64,000 bases of DNA from Streptomyces sp. DG1A-41. GTDB lineage: Bacteria; Actinomycetota; Actinomycetes; Streptomycetales; Streptomycetaceae. Below the pieces are notes generated by a model that did not search any database, was not told the DNA's origin, and saw only the letters and a program-made list of their open reading frames with translations. The stretch is from NCBI RefSeq assembly GCF_037055355.1, contig NZ_CP146350.1:3929001-3993000 (forward strand), read 5' to 3'. Of the stretch, positions 1-8,287 are shown piece after piece. Each line of letters starts with the position of its first letter. Within the stretch, counting starts at the first letter, position 1. A program made the translations under genes and the position numbers.

Positions 1-358
1 CCGCCAGCCAGCGCACCGCCTGGGCCGGCAGCGGCCCGCAGTCGTTCACTATCTCTTCGAGGGAGGGCGCGGGAACGTACGCGGTGGCCAGCCACGGCAC
101 GGCGGCGCGCGGGTCGGCGTCCACGACCGCGGCCGTGTAGAAGCCGGAGACGGCGCGGGCGGCCTCCACCTCACGCGTGAAGCGGACCCGGAACAGCTGG
201 TCCTCGGCCAGCTCCGTCCGGACGGTCTTGATCGCCACGCGCCGGCCGGACGCCGAGCGCGCGAGATAGACCAGCCCCATGCCGCCGGCACCCAGCCGTC
301 CCAGCACCTCGAACGGCCCGATCCGCCGCGGATCGTGCTGCGTCAGCTGATCCACCAC
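1..358 (-). CDS. Serine/threonine protein kinase, N-terminal part (cut by window edge)
   Basis: Only the first ~119 codons lie in the window; the gene runs off the left end. Two consecutive GTG codons at 358 and 355 can start it. Early in the protein is a glycine-rich P-loop (LGRLGAGGMGLVYLARS), followed by the VAIK motif whose Lys binds ATP, and then the hinge region (WLATAYVPAPSLEEIV). This is the Hanks-type (PknB-like) kinase N-lobe, which phosphorylates proteins on Ser/Thr from the cytoplasmic side of the membrane. The catalytic HRD/DFG motifs and any transmembrane or sensor part are outside the window, so its signal cannot be judged. A ~190-bp gap separates it from the VOC gene. Family assignment is firm; its role is unknown. 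Confidence 0.85.
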   Translation of the reverse strand, partial: MVDQLTQHDPRRIGPFEVLGRLGAGGMGLVYLARSASGRRVAIKTVRTELAEDQLFRVRFTREVEAARAVSGFYTAAVVDADPRAAVPWLATAYVPAPSLEEIVNDCGPLPAQAVRWLA

Positions 359-549
359 TCTGCCTGCCACCTCCCCGTACGAGCCGCGCCAAGCCACATG
401 TTCCACGCGACCCCGTGCAGCGTCTCACCACCGCACCGCCATGGCGGCACGCACCCCGATTCTTCCTGGCCGGAGCCGTGGTTGCGAACCCGGTGACAAT
501 TGGGATGTCTCGCCCCACAGACGGCCAAATGCAGACCAACACGGCCTGC

Positions 550-1272
550 TCAGCGGTGCAGCAGCGCGAAGGACGCCCCCTGATTGTCCGTGACGACGGC
601 GACCGTGCCGTACGAGGTCCGGAAGGGCGGGGCCTGGATCCGGCCGCCGAGGCGGGTGACGTCCTCCATCGCGGCCGGTACGTCCTCGACGGCGAAGTGG
701 ACGAGGAAGTGGGGCGGCATCTCGGCCGGGAACACGCCGGAGACGGGGGCACGGCCGAAGTCGGGCTCGGCGTCCGGACCGAACAGGGCCTCCTGGAAAA
801 GATCGCCGTAGAAGGCGTTGGCCGCCTCGGTGTCCCGGGCGTACAGCTCGGCCCAGGCGAAGGTGCCCGGCTCGTGCCGCCTGCCGAAGCCGGGGTGCCC
901 GCCCGGCTGCCACAGGGCGAAGACGGCCCCCTCCGGGTCCGTGACGAGGGCCGTGACGCCCAGCTCGCCGGCCGGCACCGGCGCCGATACGACCTGCCCG
1001 CCGGCCGCCCGGATACGCCGGACCAGGGCCGCCGCGTCCGGGGTCGCGAAGTACACGGTCCAGACGGTGGGCAACCGGCCGTCCACCTTGCGGACCAGCG
1101 CGGCCACGGGTTCACCGTCCTTCAGCGCCTGCGCGAAGGGGCCGAACCAGTCCTCGAAGGTCCACCCGAAAAGTTCACCGTAGAACCGCTTGCCCGCCTC
1201 GACGTCGGGAAGCTGCGCGTCCACCCAGCAGGGAACGCCCTCTGCGTACACCGATGCCCTGTTTTCGGCCAT
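550..1272 (-). CDS. VOC family protein with two glyoxalase-like domains
   Basis: A 240-residue protein made of two tandem vicinal-oxygen-chelate modules (about residues 10-120 and 130-238). Both halves carry the signature 'F Y G x L F' pattern: AGKRFYGELFGW near residue 27 and ANAFYGDLFQEALFG near residue 152. Each also has a conserved Trp/Pro-rich beta strand, such as AVFALWQPGGHPG. VOC enzymes include glyoxalases, extradiol dioxygenases and antibiotic-binding proteins. This two-domain type, resembling the mycobacterial CFP30B class, usually has no assigned substrate. It is transcribed alone, divergently from the TetR gene at 1395, with 122 bp between the starts, so the TetR protein could control it. 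The ATG at 1272 is the natural start. Fold assignment is secure; the reaction is not predicted. Confidence 0.85.
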   Translation of the reverse strand: MAENRASVYAEGVPCWVDAQLPDVEAGKRFYGELFGWTFEDWFGPFAQALKDGEPVAALVRKVDGRLPTVWTVYFATPDAAALVRRIRAAGGQVVSAPVPAGELGVTALVTDPEGAVFALWQPGGHPGFGRRHEPGTFAWAELYARDTEAANAFYGDLFQEALFGPDAEPDFGRAPVSGVFPAEMPPHFLVHFAVEDVPAAMEDVTRLGGRIQAPPFRTSYGTVAVVTDNQGASFALLHR

Positions 1273-1394
1273 GCCGACAACGTAACCGCGACTGCCGCAC
1301 CCCGCAGACCAGGCACACCAGCCCCCACACCCCCTTGCACCCCATTTGCAGTCGGCCGAATCGCGCCCCGATCACGCCTCGGTAAGCTGACGGC

Positions 1395-2042
1395 ATGACA
1401 GGACAAGTGCGTACCGTCGACGGCCGCGTGGCCGGTAGGCGTGGGCAGGCGACCCGGCAGAAGCTGCTCGACTGCCTCAGCGAGATGCTCAGCTCCTCCC
1501 CGTACCGGGACGTCAAAGTCATCGATGTCGCCCGGAAGGCGGGCACTTCGCCCGCGACCTTCTACCAGTACTTCCCGGACGTCGAGGGCGCCGTCCTGGA
1601 GATCGCCGAACAAATGGCGACCGAGGGCGCCGCGTTGACCGAGCTCTTGGAGGGCCGCTCCTGGGCCGGCAAGGCCGGCTGGCAGACGGCGCAGGAACTC
1701 GTCGACGGGTTCCTGGAGTTCTGGCGCAAGAACGACGCGATCCTCCGGGTCGTGGATCTCGGCGCCGCCGAGGGCGACAAGCGGTTCTACAAGCTCCGCA
1801 TGAAGATCCTCAACTCGGTGAACAACTCCCTCGCGGACGCCGTCGCCGAGCTCCAGGCCAAGGGCCGGGTCGACAAGGACGTGAACCCGGCGGCCATCGC
1901 CGGTTCGCTGGTCGCGATGCTCGCGGCCGTCGCCTCCCACCAGAAGGGCTTCTCCTCCTGGGGCGTGAAGCAGGCCGAACTGAAGCCGAACCTCGCGCTG
2001 TTGGTCCACCTGGGCGTCACGGGCAGGAAGCCGACGAAGTAG
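1395..2042 (+). CDS. TetR family transcriptional regulator
   Basis: A 215-residue one-component regulator. Residues ~15-65 form the TetR HTH, with the recognition part VARKAGTSPATFYQYFPDVEG matching the typical AGVSxGTxYxxFxxKE signature. The remaining ~150 residues are the helical ligand-binding and dimerisation domain. It lies one gene away from the first of several acyl-CoA metabolism promoters carrying a shared CTGAYR-N3-CGTCAG palindrome. It is the only TetR gene in the window, so it is the best local candidate for the repressor of that regulon, by inference from family and proximity. Its own promoter has only an isolated half-site (CTGACG, 1387-1392) next to the ATG, so autoregulation is not evident. 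An acyl-CoA would be a plausible ligand. Confidence 0.9.
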   Translation: MTGQVRTVDGRVAGRRGQATRQKLLDCLSEMLSSSPYRDVKVIDVARKAGTSPATFYQYFPDVEGAVLEIAEQMATEGAALTELLEGRSWAGKAGWQTAQELVDGFLEFWRKNDAILRVVDLGAAEGDKRFYKLRMKILNSVNNSLADAVAELQAKGRVDKDVNPAAIAGSLVAMLAAVASHQKGFSSWGVKQAELKPNLALLVHLGVTGRKPTK

Positions 2043-2260
2043 CCCGGCGCAACACCCTTTTCCTCACCCAAGTCCTGTCTGGCAGGCGGCGGTTCACCCG
2101 AGTGGACCGTCGCCTGTCGCGCTTTTCTCACTCTGATCTCGCGCAGTGCGCCGCCCTTCAGGACGGTGGTGAAGCGCATCTCAAGTCTGCTCTGAGACGT
2201 ACGGCGCCAGGCGCCCGAACCGCCGGCTGGAGGAGACCTTCTGCACGAACCGCATGCCCC

Positions 2261-3442
2261 TCATCGGCCGGCCTCCTCGAAGACGTGCGCCGCCTCGGCG
2301 GCGTGGGCCCGCAGCCGGTGCACCGGCCCGAACAGCAGCTCGTCGCCCGCGGCACGCTTGAAATACAGGTGGACCTCGTGCTCCCAGGTGAAACCGATGC
2401 CGCCGTGCAGCTGGACACCCTCGGCGGCGGCCGAGCGCAGGGCCTGGAGCGCCTGGGCCAGGGCGAGGCCGCCGGCGGTCTCCGCGTGGGCGGCGGCCCA
2501 GGCCGCGTAGTAGGCCGCCGAGCGGGCCGCCTGCACCTGGACGTACACATCGGCCAGCCGGTGCTTGACCGCCTGGAAGGAGCCGACCGGCCGCCCGAAC
2601 TGCTCGCGCTGCCCGACGTACTCGACGGTCCGCGCCAGCACCCGGTCGGCGGCCCCCACCGCCTCGGCGGCGAGACAGGCGGCTGCGGTGTCACCGAGCC
2701 GGGCGAGGGCGGAGAGGGGGTCGGCGTCCGCGCTGCCCAGCGACTCGGCGGGTGTGTGGCGCAGTTGGAGACGGGCTTGCGGACGGGTGGCATCCAGTGC
2801 GGTCCGGCGTACGCGGGTGAGACCGGCGGCGTCACCGCGTACGAGGAAGAGCAGCACCCGGGAGCGGGTGAACCCCCCGGTGTGCGCGGCGACCACGAGC
2901 AGCTGGGCACTGTGCCCGTCGAGGACCTGGTCGACCTGCCCGTACAGCCGCCAGCCCCCGTCGGCCTGCCGGGCCTGTACGCCCCCGGCCCGTCCGCCGC
3001 CGGCCCACTCCCCGCGCGGGTCGCATCCGGTGAGCCCGAGGGCGGTGGCGAGGGCGGGCCCGGGCACGGCGAGGGCGGCGGTGAGTGCGCCGGAGGCGAT
3101 CCGCGGGAGGAGGTCCGCCCGCTGGGCACCGGTACCGAGGGCGAGCAGCACCGGGGCGGTGAGGACGGCCGTCGCGAGCAGCGGTGAGGGGGCGAGGACC
3201 CGGCCCGTCTCCTCGCAGGCGAGGGCCAGCTCGGTGACCGAGCAGCCGGCACCGCCGCAGTCCTCGGGGAGGGCCAGTCCGGGCAGGCCGAGCTGTTCGG
3301 CGAGGGCGGTCCACAGGGCCGGGTCGTGCCCGGCCGGGGTGCCGACGGCGGCCCACAGCTCCTCGGGACCGCACCGCTTGTGGAGCAGGTCGCGCAGGGT
3401 GCGGCGGATGTCGTCCTGTTCGGCGGTGAAGCGGGCGTCCAT
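2261..3442 (-). CDS. Acyl-CoA dehydrogenase family protein (FadE type)
   Basis: A 393-residue flavoprotein of acyl-CoA dehydrogenase architecture: N-terminal helical domain (FTAEQDDIRRTLRDLL), middle beta domain, and C-terminal helical FAD domain with REQFGRPVGSFQAVKHR (~270-290) and LHGGIGFTWEHEVHLYFKR (~350-368). Such enzymes oxidise acyl-CoA to 2-enoyl-CoA and pass electrons to ETF. The mycobacterial-style 'GGIGFTWEHEVHL' version is common in steroid or branched-acyl pathways. The ATG at 3442 is preceded by GGAGG about 10 nt upstream. It is divergent from the thiolase-like gene at 3553, and an operator (3462-3476) lies 20 bp before its start. The 218-bp stretch between its end and the TetR gene shows no gene. 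Confidence 0.9.
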   Translation of the reverse strand: MDARFTAEQDDIRRTLRDLLHKRCGPEELWAAVGTPAGHDPALWTALAEQLGLPGLALPEDCGGAGCSVTELALACEETGRVLAPSPLLATAVLTAPVLLALGTGAQRADLLPRIASGALTAALAVPGPALATALGLTGCDPRGEWAGGGRAGGVQARQADGGWRLYGQVDQVLDGHSAQLLVVAAHTGGFTRSRVLLFLVRGDAAGLTRVRRTALDATRPQARLQLRHTPAESLGSADADPLSALARLGDTAAACLAAEAVGAADRVLARTVEYVGQREQFGRPVGSFQAVKHRLADVYVQVQAARSAAYYAAWAAAHAETAGGLALAQALQALRSAAAEGVQLHGGIGFTWEHEVHLYFKRAAGDELLFGPVHRLRAHAAEAAHVFEEAGR

Positions 3443-3461
3443 GGGGGTACCACCTCCGCAT

Positions 3462-3476
3462 CTGACGGTGCGTCAT
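3462..3476. promoter_or_regulatory. Acyl-CoA regulon operator, site A
   Basis: CTGACG-GTG-CGTCAT, a nearly perfect 6-3-6 inverted repeat 20 bp upstream of the acyl-CoA dehydrogenase start at 3442. It is one of nine copies of the motif in the window, all next to acyl-CoA metabolism genes. A TetR-type repressor site is inferred. Confidence 0.75.
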
Positions 3477-3533
3477 ATTAGGGCGGCGGGGCAGGGATGC
3501 CCAGAGTGCTGCCGCGCTTGCGCGCGAGGCGAT

Positions 3534-3548
3534 CTGATGTACCGTCAG
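3534..3548. promoter_or_regulatory. Acyl-CoA regulon operator, site B
   Basis: CTGATG-TAC-CGTCAG, flanked by AT on both sides so the palindrome extends to 3532-3550. It ends only 4 bp before the ATG at 3553 of the thiolase-like gene, but 22 bp before the alternative GTG at 3571. The second spacing matches the other sites of the set. Confidence 0.8.
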
Positions 3549-3552
3549 ATTT

Positions 3553-4722
3553 ATGGCTGCCCGGAGGAAAGTGGCCGTCGTCGGTGTCGCTCTCTCGGAC
3601 TGCGGCCGCGTGGGCGACGCGACCCCGTACGCCCTGCACGCCCAGGCGGCCCGGCGCGCCCTGGCCGACGCGGGCCTGGACCGCTCGCTGGTCGACGGCT
3701 TCGCCTCGGCGGGCCTGGGCACCCTGGCCCCCGTCGAGGTCGCCGAGTACCTGGGCCTGCGCCCCACCTGGGTCGACTCCACCTCCGTCGGCGGCGCCGC
3801 CTGGGAGGTCATGGCGGCCCACGCGGCGGACGCGATCGCGGCCGGGCGCGCACGCGTGGTGCTGCTCGCCTACGGCTCGACGGCCCGCGCGGACGTCAGG
3901 GCGGGCCGCCGCACCGGAACGCTGTCCTTCGGCACACGCGGACCCCTCCAGTTCGAAGTCCCCTACGGCCACACCCTGATCGCCAAGTACGCCATGGCGG
4001 CCCGCCGCCACATGATCGAGTACGGCACGACGGTCGAGCAGCTGGCGGAGGTGGCGGTCCAGGCCCGGGCCAACGCGGCCCTGAACCCGGAGGCGATGTT
4101 CCGCACCCCGGTCACGGTGGACGAGGTCCTGGCCGGCCCGTTGATCGCCGACCCCTTCACCAAGCTGCACTGCTGCGTCCGTTCCGACGGCGGGGCGGCG
4201 GTGCTGCTGGCGGCGGAGGAGTACGTACGTGACTGCCGTACGTCGCCGGTGTGGGTGCTGGGCAGCGGGGAGTACGTCTCGCACGCCGCGATGTCCGAGT
4301 GGGCGGACTTCACGGTGTCCCCTGCGGCGGTGAGCGGACGGCTGGCCTTCGAGCGGGCGGGCGTACGGCCGGACGAGATGGATTTCGCGGAGATCTACGA
4401 CGCGTTCACCTACATGACCCTGGTGACGCTGGAGGACCTCGGCTTCTGCGGGAAGGGCGAGGGCGGGCCGTTCGTGGAGAAGGGCCGGCTGCGGGTCCGG
4501 GGCGGGGCACTCCCGGTGAACACCGACGGGGGTGGGCTGTCGGCTCAGCATCCGGGGATGCGGGGGTTGTTCCTGCTGGTGGAGGCGGTGCGGCAGCTGC
4601 GGGGGGAGGGCGGCGCACGGCAGGTGCGGCGGCCTGGCGACGGGGCGCTGCCACGGCTGGGGGTGGCGTCCGGGACGGGCGGGTGGTTCTGCTCTTCGGG
4701 GACGGTGGTGTTGGGGGTGTGA
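3553..4722 (+). CDS. Thiolase-like lipid-transfer protein (Ltp2/SCP-x type)
   Basis: A 389-residue non-degradative thiolase fold, starting with KVAVVGVALSDCGR. The usual nucleophilic Cys motif is replaced by STSVGGAAWEV (~residue 76), as in Ltp2-type retro-aldolases of steroid side-chain degradation rather than true thiolases. The C-terminal half keeps DFAEIYDAFTYMTL and NTDGGGLSAQHPGMRG, which correspond to the active-site Tyr/His segments. Ltp2 enzymes work as complexes with a DUF35 protein. A DUF35 gene with the same operator lies 11 kb away (16136). The start is ambiguous. ATG 3553 has no ribosome site and could be leaderless. GTG 3571 follows GGAGG, though only 3 nt away, and fits the operator spacing better. 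Aldol cleavage of a beta-hydroxyacyl-CoA is inferred. Confidence 0.85.
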   Translation: MAARRKVAVVGVALSDCGRVGDATPYALHAQAARRALADAGLDRSLVDGFASAGLGTLAPVEVAEYLGLRPTWVDSTSVGGAAWEVMAAHAADAIAAGRARVVLLAYGSTARADVRAGRRTGTLSFGTRGPLQFEVPYGHTLIAKYAMAARRHMIEYGTTVEQLAEVAVQARANAALNPEAMFRTPVTVDEVLAGPLIADPFTKLHCCVRSDGGAAVLLAAEEYVRDCRTSPVWVLGSGEYVSHAAMSEWADFTVSPAAVSGRLAFERAGVRPDEMDFAEIYDAFTYMTLVTLEDLGFCGKGEGGPFVEKGRLRVRGGALPVNTDGGGLSAQHPGMRGLFLLVEAVRQLRGEGGARQVRRPGDGALPRLGVASGTGGWFCSSGTVVLGV

Positions 4723-4879
4723 CGACGAGTCCCAGGGGGTGCGCACGCCTCGCACCGGCGCCCCGCCCGGGGCCAGCACTTCTCGGGCCCGGACGCGAAG
4801 GCACCTCGGGAGCCGTCGGCGCCGACGCGGACCTCGATGGCTGCACCGCCCTACCTGCCCTGAGCCGCGCAGCCGGCCG

Positions 4880-6277
4880 TCATGGACGCACGACGACGGT
4901 CCATCCGGGGTTGTAGGTGTCCGGCACCGGAAAACGTGGCCAGTCGCGCGCCCAGTGCGGTGGGTTCCGCTCGCGAAGGACCAGCGCACTGGGGTGCGCC
5001 GGGGGATGCGACTCCGGGGCGGAGCAGCCCGCGGTGTGGGCGATGGGAATCGTCGAACTGTTCCCCTCGAGGACACACGGCGGGTGCACCCCGTGCTCGC
5101 GCAGCACGGAGACGATCCGGTCCCAGTCTCCGCGGGCCCGCTGCTGGATGCCCGCATGAGTGTGGACGAGACCGATCTGGATGCCCCAGTGCCCGAGGAG
5201 TGCCAGGGCGAGCACCGCGGCTGTCGGCAGCGAACCGCGGGTGCGGGCCCGGTGGACGACGGCGAGGAACCCGACAGCGGCAGGGAGCGCCAGCAGGGCG
5301 TAGGCCGGCAGCAGGAACCGCGGCGCGGCGTAGGGGACAAGGAAGAGATACGGCGCCGCCGTGGCCACCGCCACCGCCGCGGACAGCCACAGCGGCGCAG
5401 CGGACCTGCGCGCCCGGCGCTCCGCCCACAGCCCCAGGCCGACCAGCAGCGGCAGCAGCACCCACCACTCCGTCACGGGCAGTTGAACGCTGTCGCCCGT
5501 ACAGGGACGGCACAGCAGCGGGCCGTCCAGTGCGGTGAGATGGGCGCGCAGGGAGAAGACGGCCCGCAGACCGCCCTGGACCTCGTCGGCTTCCGCGAGC
5601 CGGTTCCGCACCCCGCCGAACCGCACCTCGGCCTCGACGACCCAGGGCAGCGCCCCCGCCACGAGTCCGGCCGCCACGGCCGACAGACGCCCGCGGAGGC
5701 GGCCGTGGCCGCGCAGTGCGGGCATCAGTACGGCGGCCAGGAGCAGCGGCGCGGCGACGGCCACACCGTCGTTGGGTCGCATCAGGGTCACCACCGCCAG
5801 GCCTGCCGCGACACCCGCGTACCGGGGACGCGGCGCGAGGAAACAGCCCACCGCGGCGGTGGCACCCATGGCGGTGTAGTGGTTCGGCATCGCGGAACCG
5901 GCGTAGAACAGAGTGATCCACAGGCTGCCGTACAGCCCGGCCGCCACCCACACCGCCGACGGGCGGTGCACGATGCGCAGCCAGGGCCGGAATCCCAGCC
6001 AGAGCGCACCGCCGGCCAGCAGGAGCAGCCACACCCTGAGCAGCACCGTCGAGTCGCTCCAGGAGGCGATCGGAGCAAGCAGCAGGGGGACCCCGCGGGT
6101 ACGCGGGGCGCTGAACGGGGTCGCGGGACCGTACGGTCCGAAGCGGCTGGCGTACACGATCTCGTCCCAGCCGAGCGGCAGTGTGAGCGGTACGAGGACG
6201 GCCGACAGCAGACAGAACCCGGCAACCACGATCCACAGCATCCGCTGTGCCGAGGCCGCTGTGCGATCCGCGGTCAT
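4880..6277 (-). CDS. Integral membrane glycosyltransferase-like protein (GT-C type)
   Basis: A 465-residue hydrophobic protein with about ten transmembrane helices, the first just after the start (MLWIVVAGFCLLSAVLVPL). The first outer loop contains an acidic motif (LGWDEIVYASRFG), where GT-C transferases place the catalytic Asp/Glu that contacts a lipid-phosphate sugar donor. A C-terminal soluble tail (HPPCVLEGNSSTIPIAHTAGC) resembles the extracytoplasmic domain of such enzymes. The ATG at 6277 overlaps the TGA of the upstream glycosyltransferase (ATGA), so the two are translationally coupled and probably act on the same polysaccharide or lipid-linked glycan. Assignment to the GT39/DUF2029-like superfamily is from architecture; donor and acceptor are unknown. 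Confidence 0.65.
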   Translation of the reverse strand: MTADRTAASAQRMLWIVVAGFCLLSAVLVPLTLPLGWDEIVYASRFGPYGPATPFSAPRTRGVPLLLAPIASWSDSTVLLRVWLLLLAGGALWLGFRPWLRIVHRPSAVWVAAGLYGSLWITLFYAGSAMPNHYTAMGATAAVGCFLAPRPRYAGVAAGLAVVTLMRPNDGVAVAAPLLLAAVLMPALRGHGRLRGRLSAVAAGLVAGALPWVVEAEVRFGGVRNRLAEADEVQGGLRAVFSLRAHLTALDGPLLCRPCTGDSVQLPVTEWWVLLPLLVGLGLWAERRARRSAAPLWLSAAVAVATAAPYLFLVPYAAPRFLLPAYALLALPAAVGFLAVVHRARTRGSLPTAAVLALALLGHWGIQIGLVHTHAGIQQRARGDWDRIVSVLREHGVHPPCVLEGNSSTIPIAHTAGCSAPESHPPAHPSALVLRERNPPHWARDWPRFPVPDTYNPGWTVVVRP

Positions 6278-7548
6278 CCGACCCACCCCAGCTTGCGCCG
6301 CCCGCGGCGCACCGCTCCGCGGGCGAGGATGCCTGCCGTGGCGGCGAGCACGGTGGCACGGTCGCGCCAGTCGGCCGGTCCGGGCGGTGGAGCGGACCGC
6401 TCGGCCCGCTCCTCCACCAGGGTGCTGAACAACCGCTCGTAGCGGTCGGCGACGCCCTCCGGGGTGAATCGTTTCGCCGCACTGGCCCGGGCGGCCCTGC
6501 CCATCTCCGCACGCCGTCCGTCGTCCCGCATCAGTGCCAGCAGTGCGGCGGCCACACCCCGGGTGCTGTCGCGCGGGACGAGACAGCCGTCCACACCGTG
6601 ACGGATGATCTCGCCGGGCCCGTGGGGGCAGTCGGTGCTCACCACGGGCAGGCCGCAGCGCATGGCTTCCACGATCGTCATCCCGAACGACTCGTGCGCG
6701 GAGGTCACCGCGGCGATGGAGCCCTTGGCCCACTCGGCCTCGATGAAAGTGGCCGAACCCATCAGGAAGACCCGGTCACTCAGGCCGTGATGGGCTATCC
6801 GGTCGGCTATCCGGGCGCGTTCCGCGCCGTCCCCGTAAATGCGCAGGGACCAGTCGGGGCAGGCCGCACCGGCCAGGGCGAACGCGTCGACCAGCATCTC
6901 GTACCGCTTGACGCGGGCCAGCCGTCCCGCCGCGACGACGACCTTGGCCGCCGCGTCGGCCGGCGGCACCGAGGGTTCGGGGACGCTGTTGGGGATGGCC
7001 AGCACCCGGGTGCGCGGCAGCCGCATGCCGCGCCGGTGGTCGCGCGCGTCGGCCTCGGTCATGGTGACCAGCGCGTCGAGACCGCCGTACCAGCGTTGGA
7101 GTTCCGTCCGCAGCCGGTGCGAGTGGTTGTCGTGGGTGAGGTGCTCCTGGCCGACGAGCACGGCATGTCGTGGTCCGAACCGGGCCAGCAGCGCGTTGAG
7201 TCCGGCCCTGGTGCCCACGACGACGTCGGCGTCCGTCTCCCGCAGCCAGTCGATGACCCGCTGCTCGGCGAGCCGGTGGTACTGGTGCGAGCGGCTGTCC
7301 CCCTTCGGGAAGACTTCCCCGCTCCGCCGGGCGAGGTGGTCCGCCGCGTCCGCGGATCCCTCGCGCCGGTCCACCAGGGCCCGCAGCGGCACCTTTGGCG
7401 ACCGCCCCAGCCGTGGTGTCTCGCGGTGCCGGAAGACCGACACGAGTTCCACCCGATGTCGCCCGGCGAGCGTGTCGGCGAGTGTCATGGTCGTCCGTAC
7501 GGTGCCGCCCATCGCGTAGGCGTTGTGCAGCAGGAAGGCGATGCGCAC
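6274..7548 (-). CDS. Glycosyltransferase family 4 protein
   Basis: A 424-residue GT-B fold enzyme. The N-terminal domain starts MRIAFLLHNAYAMGGTVRTT, the usual glycine-containing loop after the first strand. The C-terminal nucleotide-sugar domain has VVVAAGRLARVKRYEMLVDA (~225-245) and the E-x7-E retaining-transferase signature in HESFGMTIVEAMRCGLPVV (~305-323). GT4 enzymes transfer sugars from NDP- or GDP-sugars at the cytoplasmic membrane face. It is the first gene of a two-gene unit with the GT-C protein. The last ~35 residues are basic and may associate with the membrane. The close match to the family signature makes the class certain; the sugar is not predictable. Confidence 0.9.
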   Translation of the reverse strand: MRIAFLLHNAYAMGGTVRTTMTLADTLAGRHRVELVSVFRHRETPRLGRSPKVPLRALVDRREGSADAADHLARRSGEVFPKGDSRSHQYHRLAEQRVIDWLRETDADVVVGTRAGLNALLARFGPRHAVLVGQEHLTHDNHSHRLRTELQRWYGGLDALVTMTEADARDHRRGMRLPRTRVLAIPNSVPEPSVPPADAAAKVVVAAGRLARVKRYEMLVDAFALAGAACPDWSLRIYGDGAERARIADRIAHHGLSDRVFLMGSATFIEAEWAKGSIAAVTSAHESFGMTIVEAMRCGLPVVSTDCPHGPGEIIRHGVDGCLVPRDSTRGVAAALLALMRDDGRRAEMGRAARASAAKRFTPEGVADRYERLFSTLVEERAERSAPPPGPADWRDRATVLAATAGILARGAVRRGRRKLGWVG

Positions 7549-8246
7549 GTGCGGCGTCCCCCGGTTTCCTTGTGATGTGGCTGGTCAGAGCCGCTGTGTT
7601 CACCTTCGGCGAGACAGCTGCACCCGTGCTTTCCGGTACGTTCCCGGCCGCGCTCGCCTCCGTCCCCACCCTCCTGGCCAGAGCCGGCGAAGACGGGTGC
7701 TGGGCTGCGCCAGCCGCCGCACGGGCACGAGGACGACAGGTCGACGGACGTCCACTCCGTGCGCTCACCGGAGATGACAGGCAACTCGGGTGTAGAGATG
7801 CATCACCTGACCCGGAGGTTCCTCAGCCCCGAAGACCGCTCACCGTGACGCTGGATCTGAAGCAATGACCGTCCTCACGGAATACTTCCCGCGGCAGGCG
7901 GAGACGCCGAGGCCTGCTCCCTCCGTGACCCTGACACGGCGCTCCACGTGATCCCGGAACAGACCAGCGGCGCGTGCCGCCCCGCGCCGCTCATCGATCG
8001 TCCATCGGCGGTCCGGTCCGGAAGTCGTCCACCCGCTCGCCCTCCGCCTGGGACGGCTCGGTCTGGACGTCCGGGTACTGCTCCCCCGCGCTCGCCCTCG
8101 GCCTGGGACGGCGTGTGCGAGTACAGCCGGCGGCTGCCCAAGGGCACACCCGGCCCCGTCCGAAGAGGTGGGCCCCTCGTATCAGAAGCGTGACAAAGGC
8201 CCCCCACCTGCACGGGCGTACCCCACGCCACGACCTAAACACTGCG
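7549..8246. other. Long intergenic region without a supported gene
   Basis: About 700 bp between the divergent GT4 and padR genes. No reading frame here has Streptomyces-like codon bias plus a ribosome site and a recognisable product. It contains an imperfect direct repeat of 24 bp with one mismatch (8034-8057 and 8089-8112, 55-bp period). The region may be residue of earlier insertions in this accessory segment. Confidence 0.5.
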
Positions 8247-8280
8247 CGTATACATGCCACGTATACATGGTGTGTAGAGT
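8247..8280. promoter_or_regulatory. Putative PadR operator/promoter
   Basis: The 10-mer CGTATACATG occurs twice (8247-8256 and 8260-8269, 13-bp period), followed by TACA-N5-TGTA (8264-8276) and a TAGAGT -10-like box (8275-8280), just before the padR start at 8288. PadR proteins bind ATGT/ACAT-type dyads and commonly repress their own operon. AT-rich repeats like these stand out sharply in this sequence. Confidence 0.65.
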
Positions 8281-8287
8281 GCTGGGC

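Noticed and set aside
1387..1392. TetR autoregulatory operator at its own start
   Set aside because: Only one half-site (CTGACG) is present. The partner arm CGTCAG is missing, so it falls outside the site set.
4532..6442. Long plus-strand reading frame over the two glycosyltransferase genes
   Set aside because: It is a shadow of the minus-strand genes in a high-GC sequence; its product is Arg/Gln-rich without any domain.
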